Assembly: GCF_000971175.1 (NCBI RefSeq)
Contig: NZ_BBLY01000007.1
Location: forward strand, 90,221-154,220
Length of the DNA stretch: 64,000 nucleotides
Source of the DNA: Demequina pelophila
Lineage (GTDB): Bacteria; Actinomycetota; Actinomycetes; Actinomycetales; Demequinaceae
Reading direction: 5' to 3'
The first letter of the stretch is position 1. Each line of letters opens with the position of its first letter. The notes beneath the pieces were generated by a model. The model saw only the letters and a program-made list of their open reading frames with translations, searched no databases and had not been told where the DNA came from. The position numbers were made by a program, and so were the translations under genes. Of the stretch, positions 37,615 through 47,197 are shown one piece after another.

Positions 37615-38543
37615 TGGACTTCCGCATCGACTTCGGTCAGTGGGTGACCGATGCACTGACCTGGATGCAGACCAACCTCACCTGGTTCTTCGACCTGCTC
37701 CGCACCATCTTCCTGGGCCTGTACGACGCCGTGAACTGGGTGTTTTCGACGCCGCCCACGCTGGCCGTCATCGTGGTGGCCGCCATCCTCGCGCTGTTCG
37801 CCCGCGGCTGGAAGTTCGGGCTGGGCACCGCGCTGGGGCTGCTGTTCATCGTGGGCGTGGACCAGTGGGACAACGCGATGAACTCGCTGTCCCTCGTGAT
37901 CGTCGCCGCGTTCCTCGCGGTGGTCGTGTCGATCCCGCTGGGGATCTGGGCTGCGCGCAACGACGTCGTCTCGGCGATCGTCAAGCCGGTCATGGACTTC
38001 CTGCAGACGATGCCCGCGCTGGTGTACCTCATCCCCGCGATCGCGCTGTTCCGCATCGGCGTGGCCCCCGGCATCTTCGCGACCGTGCTGTTCGCGCTCG
38101 CGCCGGGCGTGCGCCTCACCGAGCTGGGCATCCGCAACGTGGACAAGGAGGTGGTCGAGGCCGGCCAGGCCTTCGGTGCCGCCCCCGGCCGCATCCTGCG
38201 CCAGATCCAGCTGCCGCTCGCGATGCCGTCCATCATGGCGGGCGTCAACCAGATCATCATGCTGTCGCTGTCCATGGTCGTCATCGCCGGCTTCGTGGGC
38301 GCCGGCGGGCTGGGAGGCGAGGTCACCCGGGCCCTGTCCTCCCTCGACAAGCCGCTGGGCTTCGAGGCCGGCATGGCCGTCGTGGTGCTCGCGATCATCC
38401 TGGACCGCTTCACCGGCGCGTTCGGGCAGAAGCGCGGCCTGCACCTCATCAAGAGGCTGCGGGAGCGCATGGGGGCCTCCGCGAACGAGGCGCCTGCCGC
38501 GCCCGCCGCGTCGGAGCCCCAGACCGCGGACGCCCGCGGCTGA
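37614..38543 (+). CDS. proW: Glycine betaine/proline-type ABC transporter, permease subunit
   Basis: 309 residues with about 7 membrane helices. The permease coupling (EAA) loop is VVEAGQAFGAAPGRILRQIQ (about residues 180-199). An N-terminal segment of about 60 residues precedes the helices, as in ProW/OpuAB. The ATG overlaps the ATPase stop codon by one base. The C-terminal 30 residues are Ala/Pro-rich and probably disordered. Confidence 0.92.
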   Translation: MDFRIDFGQWVTDALTWMQTNLTWFFDLLRTIFLGLYDAVNWVFSTPPTLAVIVVAAILALFARGWKFGLGTALGLLFIVGVDQWDNAMNSLSLVIVAAFLAVVVSIPLGIWAARNDVVSAIVKPVMDFLQTMPALVYLIPAIALFRIGVAPGIFATVLFALAPGVRLTELGIRNVDKEVVEAGQAFGAAPGRILRQIQLPLAMPSIMAGVNQIIMLSLSMVVIAGFVGAGGLGGEVTRALSSLDKPLGFEAGMAVVVLAIILDRFTGAFGQKRGLHLIKRLRERMGASANEAPAAPAASEPQTADARG

Positions 38544-38578
38544 AGACCTCGCGGGCGTCTGAGGGCGTCCGCCAGAGC

Positions 38579-38631
38579 GCGGAGGGACCGGAACCTCCGC
38601 GTGGGAAAGGCGTCGGGAGACTCCCGACGCC
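38579..38631 (+). promoter_or_regulatory. Two hairpins between permease and binding-protein genes
   Basis: GCGGAGG with CCTCCGC (38579-38600), then a perfect 11-bp stem GGCGTCGGGAG-A-CTCCCGACGCC (38609-38631), 17 bases before the binding-protein start. In other importers such stems stabilise the mRNA end and raise binding-protein levels; this is inferred from position. Confidence 0.5.
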
Positions 38632-38647
38632 TGGAAAGGAAAGTGTC

Positions 38648-39538
38648 ATGAAGAAGCACACGACCGCGATCGTCGCCGCGTCCACCGCGGCGGCCCTCGC
38701 TCTCGCGGGCTGCGGGTCGTCGGAGGAGACGACCGACAACGACGTCGCCGGCGCGGACGCCGCGGGCGAGATCACCTTCGGCGTCTTCAACGGCTGGGAC
38801 GAGGCCGTCGCGACGTCGCTGCTGTGGGAGGCCATCCTCGAGGACAAGGGCTACGACGTCACCCTCGAGTACGCGGACCCCGCGCCCGTGTTCCAGGCGC
38901 TGTCCGACGGCGACTACGACGTCACCACCGATGTGTGGCTGCCGGGCACCCACGCCGACTACCTCAACGAGTTCGGCGACTCGATCGAGGAGCTGGGCGC
39001 CTGGTTCGACAGCGCGGCGCTGACCGTCGCCGTCAACGCGGACTCCCCCATCGACTCGCTCGCCGACCTGGCCGACAACGCCGACGAGTTCGGCAACCGC
39101 ATCGTGGGCATCGAGCCCGGCGCGGGCCTCACCAAGGCCCTCAACGAGAAGGTGATCCCCGGGTACGGCCTCGAGGGCATGGAGTTCCTGACCTCCTCGA
39201 CCCCGGCGATGCTCGCGGAGCTCGACGCGGCGATGGCGAACGGCGAGAACGTCATCGTCACCCTGTGGGAGCCCCACTGGGCGTACGGCGCGTACGACAT
39301 CAAGAACCTCGAGGACCCGGACGGCGCCCTGGGCGACGCCGAGTCGATCTACACGTACTCGCGCACCGGCTTCGCGGCCGACTTCCCGGACGTCGCCTCC
39401 TGGCTGTCCTCGTTCACCATGTCCGCGGAGCTCCTGTACGACCTGGAGAACCTCCTCAACGACTCGGACGACGAGGCCGCCACGATCGCGGAGTTCATCG
39501 CCGACAACCAGGAGTGGGTCGACTCGCTCACCGCGTAG
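38648..39538 (+). CDS. proX: Glycine betaine-type ABC transporter, substrate-binding lipoprotein
   Basis: 296 residues. The signal peptide ends in the lipobox LALAGCGSS (Cys about residue 21), so the mature protein is membrane-anchored. The OpuAC domain covers the rest, with aromatic residues for a quaternary-amine cage in FNGWDEA, DVTTDVWLPGTHADY and LWEPHWAYGAYD. The order ATPase-permease-binding protein is that of ProVWX/OpuA importers used in osmotic stress. Glycine betaine, proline betaine or choline cannot be separated. A clear terminator follows. Confidence 0.92.
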   Translation: MKKHTTAIVAASTAAALALAGCGSSEETTDNDVAGADAAGEITFGVFNGWDEAVATSLLWEAILEDKGYDVTLEYADPAPVFQALSDGDYDVTTDVWLPGTHADYLNEFGDSIEELGAWFDSAALTVAVNADSPIDSLADLADNADEFGNRIVGIEPGAGLTKALNEKVIPGYGLEGMEFLTSSTPAMLAELDAAMANGENVIVTLWEPHWAYGAYDIKNLEDPDGALGDAESIYTYSRTGFAADFPDVASWLSSFTMSAELLYDLENLLNDSDDEAATIAEFIADNQEWVDSLTA

Positions 39539-39557
39539 TCATCCGCCCCGCTCGCAA

Positions 39558-39586
39558 GGCGCCGGTCCCCGACAGGGGCCGGCGCC
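39558..39586 (+). terminator. Terminator of the betaine transporter operon
   Basis: GGCGCCGGTCCCC (39558-39570), loop GACA and GGGGCCGGCGCC, 20 bases after the stop codon, with a short T/C-rich tail. Confidence 0.8.
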
Positions 39587-39630
39587 TGTCGTCTCTCCCC
39601 GGCCCCCGTCGCCGGGACGCCGGCCCTGGG

Positions 39631-40107
39631 CTATCCCCTCGACCGGAAGGCCACGGGCTCCCCGAGATACACGGACCAGGCCTCCCGCTCCCGGTCGGCG
39701 AGCCGCCGCGGCCGCTGGGTCGCGGCGTCTACCAGCACCAGCGTGGTCGACGCCCGCGCGTACAGCACCGGGTCCGGCGTCCCTGCGGGCGACCACACCT
39801 CGTAGCAGATCTCGACGCTCGCGCCGCCGATGCGCCCCAGCCACACCTGCACGTCGATGGGCCGGCGCAGGTACGGCACCGGCGCCAGATACTCGATCTG
39901 CTGGCCCGCGATGAGCGTCATCGTGTCGGCGCCCACTCCCCCGGCGAGCAGCGCCGTCGCGGGCGCGTCGGGGTCGTCGTGCTCGACGGCCCAGAAGACA
40001 CGGATGCGTGCCTCCTCGAGCAGCCGCAGCATCTCCGCATTGTTGACGTGGCCGTAGGCGTCGAGGTCCGACCACCGCAGCGTGATCGGGACGTGGAGTC
40101 GGGTCAT
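39631..40107 (-). CDS. Hotdog-fold thioesterase (4HBT type)
   Basis: 158 residues, a single hotdog domain. The N-terminal RWSDLDAYGHVNNAEMLRLLEE carries the catalytic Asp and the His/Asn of the 4-hydroxybenzoyl-CoA thioesterase group. The central helix is followed by QQIEYLAPVPYLRRP and VEICYEV strands. The physiological acyl-CoA is unknown. TAGGTT lies 7 bases before ATG 40107, which suggests a leaderless transcript and excludes the longer frame. Confidence 0.88.
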   Translation of the reverse strand: MTRLHVPITLRWSDLDAYGHVNNAEMLRLLEEARIRVFWAVEHDDPDAPATALLAGGVGADTMTLIAGQQIEYLAPVPYLRRPIDVQVWLGRIGGASVEICYEVWSPAGTPDPVLYARASTTLVLVDAATQRPRRLADREREAWSVYLGEPVAFRSRG

Positions 40108-40152
40108 GCGGGCCAACCTAGCGCTGCCGACGTCCCGGCGGCCAGGGCCCCG

Positions 40153-40423
40153 TCACTCGTCCAGCATCGCCGCCAGCGCGGTGGCGGTGCGCCAGTTGCG
40201 GATGGTCATCGCGCGGTACCAGGGCGACTTCGTCACCGTCGACATCCGCGACCGGTTCCTCTCCGCGCCGAGCCGCCGGAAGTACACCGTTGCCGGACTG
40301 GATGTAGGTCCGCACAGACGAGAGCCCCGCGGCCTCGAGCGAGGCGCGGAGCTCCGTCATGGGCACCTTGTTGCGCCCGCCCACGTTGATCGCGCGGATG
40401 AGGACCACGTGGGTGGTGGTCAC
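40153..40423 (-). pseudogene. DUF1697 family gene, internally deleted and frameshifted
   Basis: The first 45 codons read as an intact DUF1697 start (HVVLIRAINVGGRNKVPMTE, then SSVRTYIQSGN). The last 35 codons of the family (SPWYRAMTIRNWRTATALA to the stop at 40153) are present but in another frame. A full member has about 180 residues; here only about 90 codons separate start and stop. Thus roughly 90-100 codons are lost and the frame is broken. The gap after it to sufT is 6 bases. The decay looks recent, because both ends are still well conserved. Confidence 0.8.
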
Positions 40424-40429
40424 GTCCCG

Positions 40430-40756
40430 TCAGACGTTGAAGCCGAGCGCCCGCAACTGCTCGCGGCCCTCGGGCGTGATCTTGTCCGGGCCCCACGGCG
40501 GCATCCACACCCAGTTGATGCGGAACCCGTCGACCAGGCCCGAGAGCACCTGCGACGCCTGGTCCTCGAGGACGTCGGTCAGCGGGCAGGCCGCGGACGT
40601 GAGCGTCATGTCGATGACGGCGTGCTGGTTCTCGTCGAGGGCCACGCCGTAGACGAGGCCCAGGTCCACCACGTTGATCCCCAGCTCGGGGTCGATGACG
40701 TCGCGGAGCGCCTCCTCGACGTCCGCGGCATTGGCAGGCGACTTGGTGTCGGTCAT
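40430..40756 (-). CDS. sufT: SufT-like Fe-S assembly factor (DUF59/MIP18)
   Basis: 108 residues, DUF59 fold. Motifs are ALRDVIDPELGINVVDLGLVYG (with the DPE signature) and the Cys of LTSAACPLTD. Members help mature or deliver Fe-S clusters. It is the last intact gene of the suf operon, and its ATG overlaps the SufU stop by 4 bases, supporting the role. Confidence 0.9.
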   Translation of the reverse strand: MTDTKSPANAADVEEALRDVIDPELGINVVDLGLVYGVALDENQHAVIDMTLTSAACPLTDVLEDQASQVLSGLVDGFRINWVWMPPWGPDKITPEGREQLRALGFNV

Positions 40757-41238
40757 GCCGGTCCTCCTTGTGCTTCCGAAGCCTGTGCGGCGCGCGCCTG
40801 GATGAGGGCGTCGCGCAGGGCTGCCCATCCCAGGAGTGCGCACTTGATACGAGCAGGGTACTTGCCCACTCCGACGAACGCGGTCGCGTCCCCCAGCAGG
40901 TCCTCGCGCTCGTCGTCGAGCGGCACTCCCTTGGACTGCATGAGCGCGCGGAACGCCTCGTACGCCTCGTCGGCGGTGGCGAGCGACTCGCCCTCGACGA
41001 TCTCGGCGAGCACGGAGATGGAAGCCTGCGAGATCGAGCAGCCCTGGCCCTCCCACGACACGGACTCGACCGTGTCGCCGGACAGGCCCACGCGCAGGGT
41101 CACCTCGTCCCCGCACGTGGTGTTGACCTGGTGCGACTCCCCCGTCGCGGGGAGGTCGAGCTCGACCAGGCCGCGGCCGTGGCCCTGGCGGGCGTGATCC
41201 ATGATGACCTGCTGGTACATCTGCTCGAGGCTGCTCAT
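40753..41238 (-). CDS. sufU: SufU-type sulfur-transfer protein
   Basis: 161 residues. The three conserved Cys are in NTTCGDEVTL, GQGCSISQAS and RIKCALLGW, and with the Asp after the first they bind zinc. The insertion between the second and third Cys (about residues 75-125) distinguishes SufU from IscU. It takes persulfide from SufS. The 4-base overlaps with sufS and sufT indicate translational coupling. Confidence 0.93.
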   Translation of the reverse strand: MSSLEQMYQQVIMDHARQGHGRGLVELDLPATGESHQVNTTCGDEVTLRVGLSGDTVESVSWEGQGCSISQASISVLAEIVEGESLATADEAYEAFRALMQSKGVPLDDEREDLLGDATAFVGVGKYPARIKCALLGWAALRDALIQARAAQASEAQGGPA

Positions 41239-42506
41239 GCGGTGACTCCGAAGAACGAACGGACGGAGGCGAGCGCCTCGACGAACGCGAGGGCGTCGTC
41301 CTCCGTGGAATAGACGTGGGTGGACGCGCGGGTGGAGCCGGCCAGTCCCAGGCGACGATGGAGGGGCTGGGCGCAGTGGTGGCCCACCCGGGCGGCGATG
41401 CCGCGGTCGTCGAGCACCTGGCCCACGTCGTGCGGGTGGACGCCCTCGACGGCGACGGAGGCGAGCCCCAAGACGTCGTCCTGCGCCGGGTCCCCCACGG
41501 GCCCGATGAGCCGGACCCCGGGCAGCTCCGCGACCCCGGAGCGCAGCACGTGGGCGATGCGGCGCTCGTGCGCCGCGACCGCGTCCATGCCCAGCCCGGT
41601 CAGGTACCGCGCCGCCGCGGCCATGCCCACCGCCTGGGCGACGGGCGGGGACCCGGGCTCGAAGCGCATCGGCGCCTCGAGCCAGGTGGTCTCCTCCATG
41701 GTCACGGTCGCGATCGCTCCCCCGCCGTACACGGACGGCGGCAGCGCGTCGAGCAGCTCCTTGCGGCCCCACAGCGCGCCGATCGCGGACGGCCCCAGCA
41801 TCTTGTGCCCGCTGAAGGCCATGAAGTCCACGCCCAGCTGGGCGACGTCCACCGGCAGGTGGGGCACCGACTGGCAGCCGTCGAGCACGGTGAGCGCGCC
41901 CACCTCGCGGGCGCGGCGGACGATCGGCTCGACGTCCGTGACCAGGCCGGTCACGTTGGAGGCGTGCGTGAACGCGACGACGCGCGCGGCCTCCGTGATA
42001 TACGTGGGCAGGTCGTGGAGCACCAGCGCGCCGTCGGGGTCGACCGGGATCCACCGCAGGGTGGCCCCGGTGCGCGTGGCGAGCTGCTGCCACGGGATGA
42101 GGTTGGCGTGGTGCTCGGCCTGGGTGACCACGATCTCGTCGCCCGGCCCCAGCGCGAAGGGGGACGATGCGTCGCCCCCCAGCCCCGCGGAGGCGGCGGC
42201 CATGCCGTTGGCCACCAGGTTGAGCGCGGCGGTCGCGCCCGAGGTCCAGACGATCTCCTCGGGCGCGGCGCCCACGAACTCGGCGACGTCCGCGCGCGCG
42301 TCCTCGTAGGCGGCGGTCGCCTCCTCCGCGAGCAGGTGCGCGCCGCGCGCGACGGCGGCGTAGTGCTCGCGGTAGAAGCCGAACTCCGCGTCGAGCACGG
42401 CCTGCGGCTTCTGGGCGGTCGCGGCCGAGTCGAGGTACACGAGCGGCCTCCCGTTCCTCACCGTGCGGGCGAGGAGCGGGAAGTCGTCGCGGACGTTCTC
42501 GAGCAT
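41235..42506 (-). CDS. sufS: Cysteine desulfurase SufS
   Basis: 423 residues, class V PLP enzyme that removes sulfur from cysteine for cluster assembly. The PLP Lys is in DFMAFSGHKMLGPSAIG (about residue 228). The persulfide Cys is in VGHHCAQPLHRRLG (about 373), in the SufS-type short loop. TQAEHHANLIPWQ is the usual N-terminal motif. An insertion around residue 110 (GDASSPFALGPGDE) is encoded by an antisense GGACGATGC copy. It starts 4 bases after sufC. Confidence 0.95.
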   Translation of the reverse strand: MLENVRDDFPLLARTVRNGRPLVYLDSAATAQKPQAVLDAEFGFYREHYAAVARGAHLLAEEATAAYEDARADVAEFVGAAPEEIVWTSGATAALNLVANGMAAASAGLGGDASSPFALGPGDEIVVTQAEHHANLIPWQQLATRTGATLRWIPVDPDGALVLHDLPTYITEAARVVAFTHASNVTGLVTDVEPIVRRAREVGALTVLDGCQSVPHLPVDVAQLGVDFMAFSGHKMLGPSAIGALWGRKELLDALPPSVYGGGAIATVTMEETTWLEAPMRFEPGSPPVAQAVGMAAAARYLTGLGMDAVAAHERRIAHVLRSGVAELPGVRLIGPVGDPAQDDVLGLASVAVEGVHPHDVGQVLDDRGIAARVGHHCAQPLHRRLGLAGSTRASTHVYSTEDDALAFVEALASVRSFFGVTA

Positions 42507-42510
42507 CGGA

Positions 42511-43277
<767 letters not shown>

Positions 43278-43281
<4 letters not shown>

Positions 43282-43628
43282 GCGTTCTCCTTGGTACGGG
43301 GGCGGTCGACGTCGACGAGCACGCGCTCGCCGTCGACGCGGGTGGGGTAGGTCTTCACAGGGGTCATGGCGGGCAGCTCGTCGGGCTCGCCGGTGCGCAC
43401 GTCGAAGCGCGAGCCGTGGGCCCAGCACTCGACCATGCAGCCGTCGATCTCGCCCTCGGACAGCGACACCTCGCCGTGGGTGCACAGGTCGTCGATCGCG
43501 TAGAAGCCGCCGTCGTCGCAGCGCACCACGGCGACCGGGATGTCCGCGCCGGACTCGAGCGTGAGCTCGGCCAGCATCGCGGTCCCCGGCTCGAGGTCGT
43601 CGACCATGCAGGCGAGCTGCTCACTCAC
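43278..43628 (-). CDS. Rieske-type ferredoxin of the suf operon
   Basis: 116 residues. The Rieske [2Fe-2S] ligands are CTHG (about residue 49) and CWAHGSRFD (about 68). The fold resembles non-heme dioxygenase ferredoxins. It may donate electrons during cluster assembly; this location between sufD and sufC is usual in actinobacteria. The GTG start overlaps the SufD stop by 8 bases (GTGAGTGA). Confidence 0.93.
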
Positions 43629-44829
43629 CGGCGGTCTCCGCGGCCTCGTGCTCGAGCTCCTCCTCGACGTGCTCCAGCTCGAGCTCGATCTCGCGCAGGA
43701 GCGACTCCTCCACGGCCGGCACGCCGATCTCGTGGATGAGGTCCGCGAAGAAGCCGCGCACCACGAGCTTGCGGGCCTGCTCCTCGGAGATGCCGCGCGA
43801 GCGCAGGTAGAACATCTGCTCCTCGTCGAAGCGGCCGGTGGCGGAGGCGTGGCCCGCGCCCTCGATCTCGCCGGTCTCGATCTCCAGGTTGGGGACCGAG
43901 TCCGCGCGCGCCCCGTCCGTGAGGACCAGGTTGCGGTTGAGCTCGTAGGTGTCGGTGCCCTCGGCGGCCGCGCGGATGAGCACGTCGCCGATCCACACGG
44001 TGCGCGCGGTCGCGCCCGCGAGCGCGCCCTTGTAGGTCACGCGCGAGGTGCACTTGGGCACGGCGTGGTCGACGAACAGCTGGTGCTCCTGGTGCTGGCC
44101 CGCGTCCGCGAAGTACAGGCCGAACAGGTCCACGGAGGCGCCCTCGCCCGCGAAGGCCGCGGACGTGTTGAGGCGCACCACCTTGCCGCCCAGCGTCACC
44201 ACGGAGCCGCGCAGGCGGGAGTCGCGACCCAGGCGGGCCACCACCTCTCCGGCGTGCACCGCATCGTCCTCCCACTGCTGCAGCAGCACCAGGTTGAGGC
44301 CCGCGTTGTCGGCGAGGTCCACGGAGACGTACTCGGAGTACGTGGCGGTGCCGGTGCGGCGGATCACCACGGTCGCCTCGGCCGAGCGGCCGATCTCGAC
44401 CAGCAGGTGGCCGCGCACGTCCGCGCCGGTGCCGCGCAGGTCGATGGTGATGGGCTCGTCGACCACGGTGTTCGCGGCGACGGTGAGCGCCATGGCGCCA
44501 CCGGAGTGCTTGACCGCCAGGGCCGATGCACGGTCGCCGGGGGCGCGCACGGTCCGGGCCCGTGCATCGTCCGCGGGGACCTGGGCGAGCGTCACGCCGG
44601 CCGGCAGGTCCGGCACGGTCCACTCGAGGTGGCCGTCGACGGGCTCGTCCGCGAACAGCGGCTTGAGGTCGCGCACGGCCGAGAAGCGCCAGTTCTCCTC
44701 GCGGCCCGAGGGCACGGGGAAGGCGTCGACGTCGAAGGACGTGGGGCGGTCGGCGCGCGAGGCGTCGGGGATGATGCCGTGGCTGTGCGCCTTGTCAGCG
44801 GTGGCCTGGCTGTGATCGGTGACGGTCAA
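43621..44829 (-). CDS. sufD: Fe-S assembly scaffold protein SufD
   Basis: 402 residues. The N-terminal helical part has [22 protein letters not shown]. The right-handed beta-helix follows (about 120-310), and the C-terminal helices contain [19 protein letters not shown], the SufC-binding part. It starts at TTG 44829, overlapping the SufB stop (TTGA). Two in-frame GGACGATGC copies encode [10 protein letters not shown] (about residue 90) and [11 protein letters not shown] (about 190). A variant, GGCCGATGC, lies in opposite orientation 36 bases from the first. Confidence 0.95.
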   Translation of the reverse strand: MTVTDHSQATADKAHSHGIIPDASRADRPTSFDVDAFPVPSGREENWRFSAVRDLKPLFADEPVDGHLEWTVPDLPAGVTLAQVPADDARARTVRAPGDRASALAVKHSGGAMALTVAANTVVDEPITIDLRGTGADVRGHLLVEIGRSAEATVVIRRTGTATYSEYVSVDLADNAGLNLVLLQQWEDDAVHAGEVVARLGRDSRLRGSVVTLGGKVVRLNTSAAFAGEGASVDLFGLYFADAGQHQEHQLFVDHAVPKCTSRVTYKGALAGATARTVWIGDVLIRAAAEGTDTYELNRNLVLTDGARADSVPNLEIETGEIEGAGHASATGRFDEEQMFYLRSRGISEEQARKLVVRGFFADLIHEIGVPAVEESLLREIELELEHVEEELEHEAAETAGE

Positions 44830-46250
44830 CCGACGGATCCTTCCATCTGGAGCTCGATGAGGCGGTTGAGCTCGAGCGCGTACTCCATGGGCAGCTCGCG
44901 CGCGATGGGCTCGACGAACCCGCGCACGATCATGGCCATGGCCTCCGACTCCTCGAGGCCTCGGGACATCAGGTAGAACAGCTGGTCCTCGGACACCTTG
45001 GAGACGGACGCCTCGTGGCCCATGTGGACGTCGTCCTCGCGGACGTCGACGTACGGGTAGGTGTCGGAGCGGGAGATCTGGTCGACGAGCAGCGCGTCGC
45101 ACAGCACGTTCGACTTCGAGTTCTTGGCGCCCTCGAGGATCTGCACCAGGCCGCGGTAGGACGTGCGGCCGCCGCCGCGCGCGACGGACTTGGAGACGAT
45201 CGAGCTCGAGGTGTTGGGGGCCGCGTGCACCATCTTGGAGCCCGCGTCCTGGTGCTGGCCCTCGCCCGCGAAGGCGATGGACAGCGTCTCGCCGCGGGCG
45301 TGCTCGCCCAGCAGGAAGATGGCCGGGTACTTCATGGTGACCTTGGAGCCGATGTTGCCGTCGACCCACTCCATGGTGGCGCCCTCGGCCGCGGTGGCCC
45401 GCTTGGTGACCAGGTTGTACACGTTGTTCGACCAGTTCTGGATGGTCGTGTAGCGCACCCGGGCGTTCTTCTTGACGATGATCTCGACCACCGCGGAGTG
45501 CAGCGAGTCGGAGCTGTAGATGGGCGCGGTGCAGCCCTCGACGTAGTGCACGTACGAGCCCTCGTCCGCGATGATCAGCGTGCGCTCGAACTGGCCCATG
45601 TTCTCCGTGTTGATGCGGAAGTAGGCCTGGAGCGGGATCTCCACGTGGACGCCCGGCGGGACGTAGACGAACGAGCCGCCCGACCACACGGCCGTGTTGA
45701 GCGCCGCGAACTTGTTGTCGCCCGGGGGGATGACGGTGCCGAAGTACTCCTCGAACAGCTCCGGGTGCTCCTTGAGCGCGGTGTCCGTGTCGAGGAAGAT
45801 CACGCCCTGCTGCTCGAGGTCCTCGCGGATCTGGTGGTAGACCACCTCGGACTCGTACTGCGCGGCCACGCCCGCGACGAGGCGCTGCTTCTCCGCCTCC
45901 GGGATGCCCAGCTTGTCGTACGTGTTCTTGATGTCCTCGGGGAGGTCCTCCCAGCTGGCCGCCTGGCGCTCGGTGGAGCGCACAAAGTACTTGATGTTGT
46001 CGAAGTCGATGCCGGTGAGGTCCGAGCCCCAGTGCGGCAGCGGCTTCTTGCCGAACAGGCGGTGGCCCTTGAGACGCATGTTCAGCATCCACTCGGGCTC
46101 GTCCTTCAGCGCCGAGATCTCGCGCACCACGTCCTCGTTGAGGCCGCGCTTCGCGAGCGCGCCGGCGTCGTCCTTGTCGTGCCAGCCGAACTGGTAGTTG
46201 CCGATCGAGGCGATCGCCTCGTCCTGCGTCATCTCGGTGGGAGCACTCAT
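44826..46250 (-). CDS. sufB: Fe-S assembly scaffold protein SufB
   Basis: 474 residues, the cluster-building subunit of SufBCD. Recognisable segments are [34 protein letters not shown] [37 protein letters not shown] and the C-terminal [23 protein letters not shown] 46250 is used because the AGGAAGG lies 6 bases upstream; the ATG at 46256 would abut it. It follows sufR with only 2 bases between stop and start. Confidence 0.95.
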   Translation of the reverse strand: MSAPTEMTQDEAIASIGNYQFGWHDKDDAGALAKRGLNEDVVREISALKDEPEWMLNMRLKGHRLFGKKPLPHWGSDLTGIDFDNIKYFVRSTERQAASWEDLPEDIKNTYDKLGIPEAEKQRLVAGVAAQYESEVVYHQIREDLEQQGVIFLDTDTALKEHPELFEEYFGTVIPPGDNKFAALNTAVWSGGSFVYVPPGVHVEIPLQAYFRINTENMGQFERTLIIADEGSYVHYVEGCTAPIYSSDSLHSAVVEIIVKKNARVRYTTIQNWSNNVYNLVTKRATAAEGATMEWVDGNIGSKVTMKYPAIFLLGEHARGETLSIAFAGEGQHQDAGSKMVHAAPNTSSSIVSKSVARGGGRTSYRGLVQILEGAKNSKSNVLCDALLVDQISRSDTYPYVDVREDDVHMGHEASVSKVSEDQLFYLMSRGLEESEAMAMIVRGFVEPIARELPMEYALELNRLIELQMEGSVG

Positions 46251-46252
46251 GC

Positions 46253-46903
46253 TCATCCTTCCTTACGGGTCGGGGTGGTGAGCGGGATGGTGGTCGTGCA
46301 CACGTGCGCGCCGCCGGCCATGGTCGACAGGCGCTGCACGTGGACGTCGAGCAGCCGGGCGAACGCCCGGGTCTCGGCCTCGCACCACTCCGGTGTGCGG
46401 TCCGCCAGCTCCTGCACCGGGCAGTGGCCCTGGCACAGCTGGACGGTGATGCCGCCCGGTCCGGGACGGACCGAGGCGGCGAAGCCCTGGGCGCCAAGCG
46501 CCTCCGCGAGCGCGGCGACCTTGCGGTCCATGGGGTCCTGCGGGTCGATCGACGCGCGCAGGGAGGTCTCGAGCTCCCGGGCCTTGGACTCGACGAACTC
46601 GTCGAGCCCGCCGCGGTCGCGCAGGAAGTCCATCGCGTCGGCCGCGACGGAGCGGTAGGCGGTCGGGAGGGAGCTCTGCCCGTCCCCCGTGACCACGAAG
46701 GACCGGGCGGGACGGCCGCGGCCGCGCACGTGGACGCCCGGGGGCTCGTGCTCGGCGATGTGGCCGTCGTCAATGAGCTGCGTGAGGTGGCGGCGGACGC
46801 CCGCCGCGGTCACGCCGAGCTCCTCCGCCAGCGCCGCGGCGGTGATCGGTCCGGCGGTCGCGATGAGGGACAGCACGCGGTCGCGCGTGGTGTCGACGGA
46901 CAT
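46253..46903 (-). CDS. sufR: Fe-S cluster-sensing repressor SufR
   Basis: 216 residues. The N-terminal winged helix is [23 protein letters not shown]. The C-terminal cluster ligands are in [20 protein letters not shown], the Cys-x3-Cys-x13-Cys set of SufR. It represses the suf operon when its cluster is loaded. It is the first gene of the operon. About 70 bases before its start lies CAAC-N6-GTTG (46973-46986), the known SufR box, so autoregulation is expected. The ATG has AAAGGAG upstream. Confidence 0.95.
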   Translation of the reverse strand: MSVDTTRDRVLSLIATAGPITAAALAEELGVTAAGVRRHLTQLIDDGHIAEHEPPGVHVRGRGRPARSFVVTGDGQSSLPTAYRSVAADAMDFLRDRGGLDEFVESKARELETSLRASIDPQDPMDRKVAALAEALGAQGFAASVRPGPGGITVQLCQGHCPVQELADRTPEWCEAETRAFARLLDVHVQRLSTMAGGAHVCTTTIPLTTPTRKEG

Positions 46904-46972
46904 GACTGCTCCTTTGGCTCGCGAGGCTGGGGACCGCACCGGGGCGCGGGGACGCCCGGTGTCGCGATTGCA

Positions 46973-46986
46973 CAACATTCTCGTTG
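46973..46986. promoter_or_regulatory. SufR operator (CAAC-N6-GTTG)
   Basis: CAAC-ATTCTC-GTTG, a perfect match to the palindrome bound by SufR in cyanobacteria and Streptomyces. It lies 70 bases upstream of sufR in an A+T-richer patch that also contains GAATAATTC. It would control sufR and the whole operon. Confidence 0.8.
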
Positions 46987-47039
46987 CCGAATTATTCCGC
47001 CGCAAGCAAGGCGGACCTAACCCGGAGGCCCGCCGCCCC

Positions 47040-47157
47040 GTCACCCCTCCACACAGAAAATGCGCGGCTCCACACACCGGGCGGCGTGTCGTCGGCGTGT
47101 CGCGCGGATATCAGCATTTTCGCGGCGGCTTCGGGCGGGCGTGTGTGGAGAGGTGAC
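47040..47157. repeat. Broken inverted repeat between sufR and ctaA
   Basis: GTCACCCCTCCACACA (47040-47055) matches the complement of 47142-47157 at 15 of 16 bases. The next 8 bases, GAAAATGC (47056-47063), match GCATTTTC (47114-47121) exactly. The right arm carries a 20-base insertion between its two parts. It lies just upstream of the ctaA promoter. The region 46990-47185 contains no gene. Confidence 0.55.
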
Positions 47158-47197
47158 GTGGACGGGGGCGGTCCTCGCCCGGTTCTAGGATGTGGCC

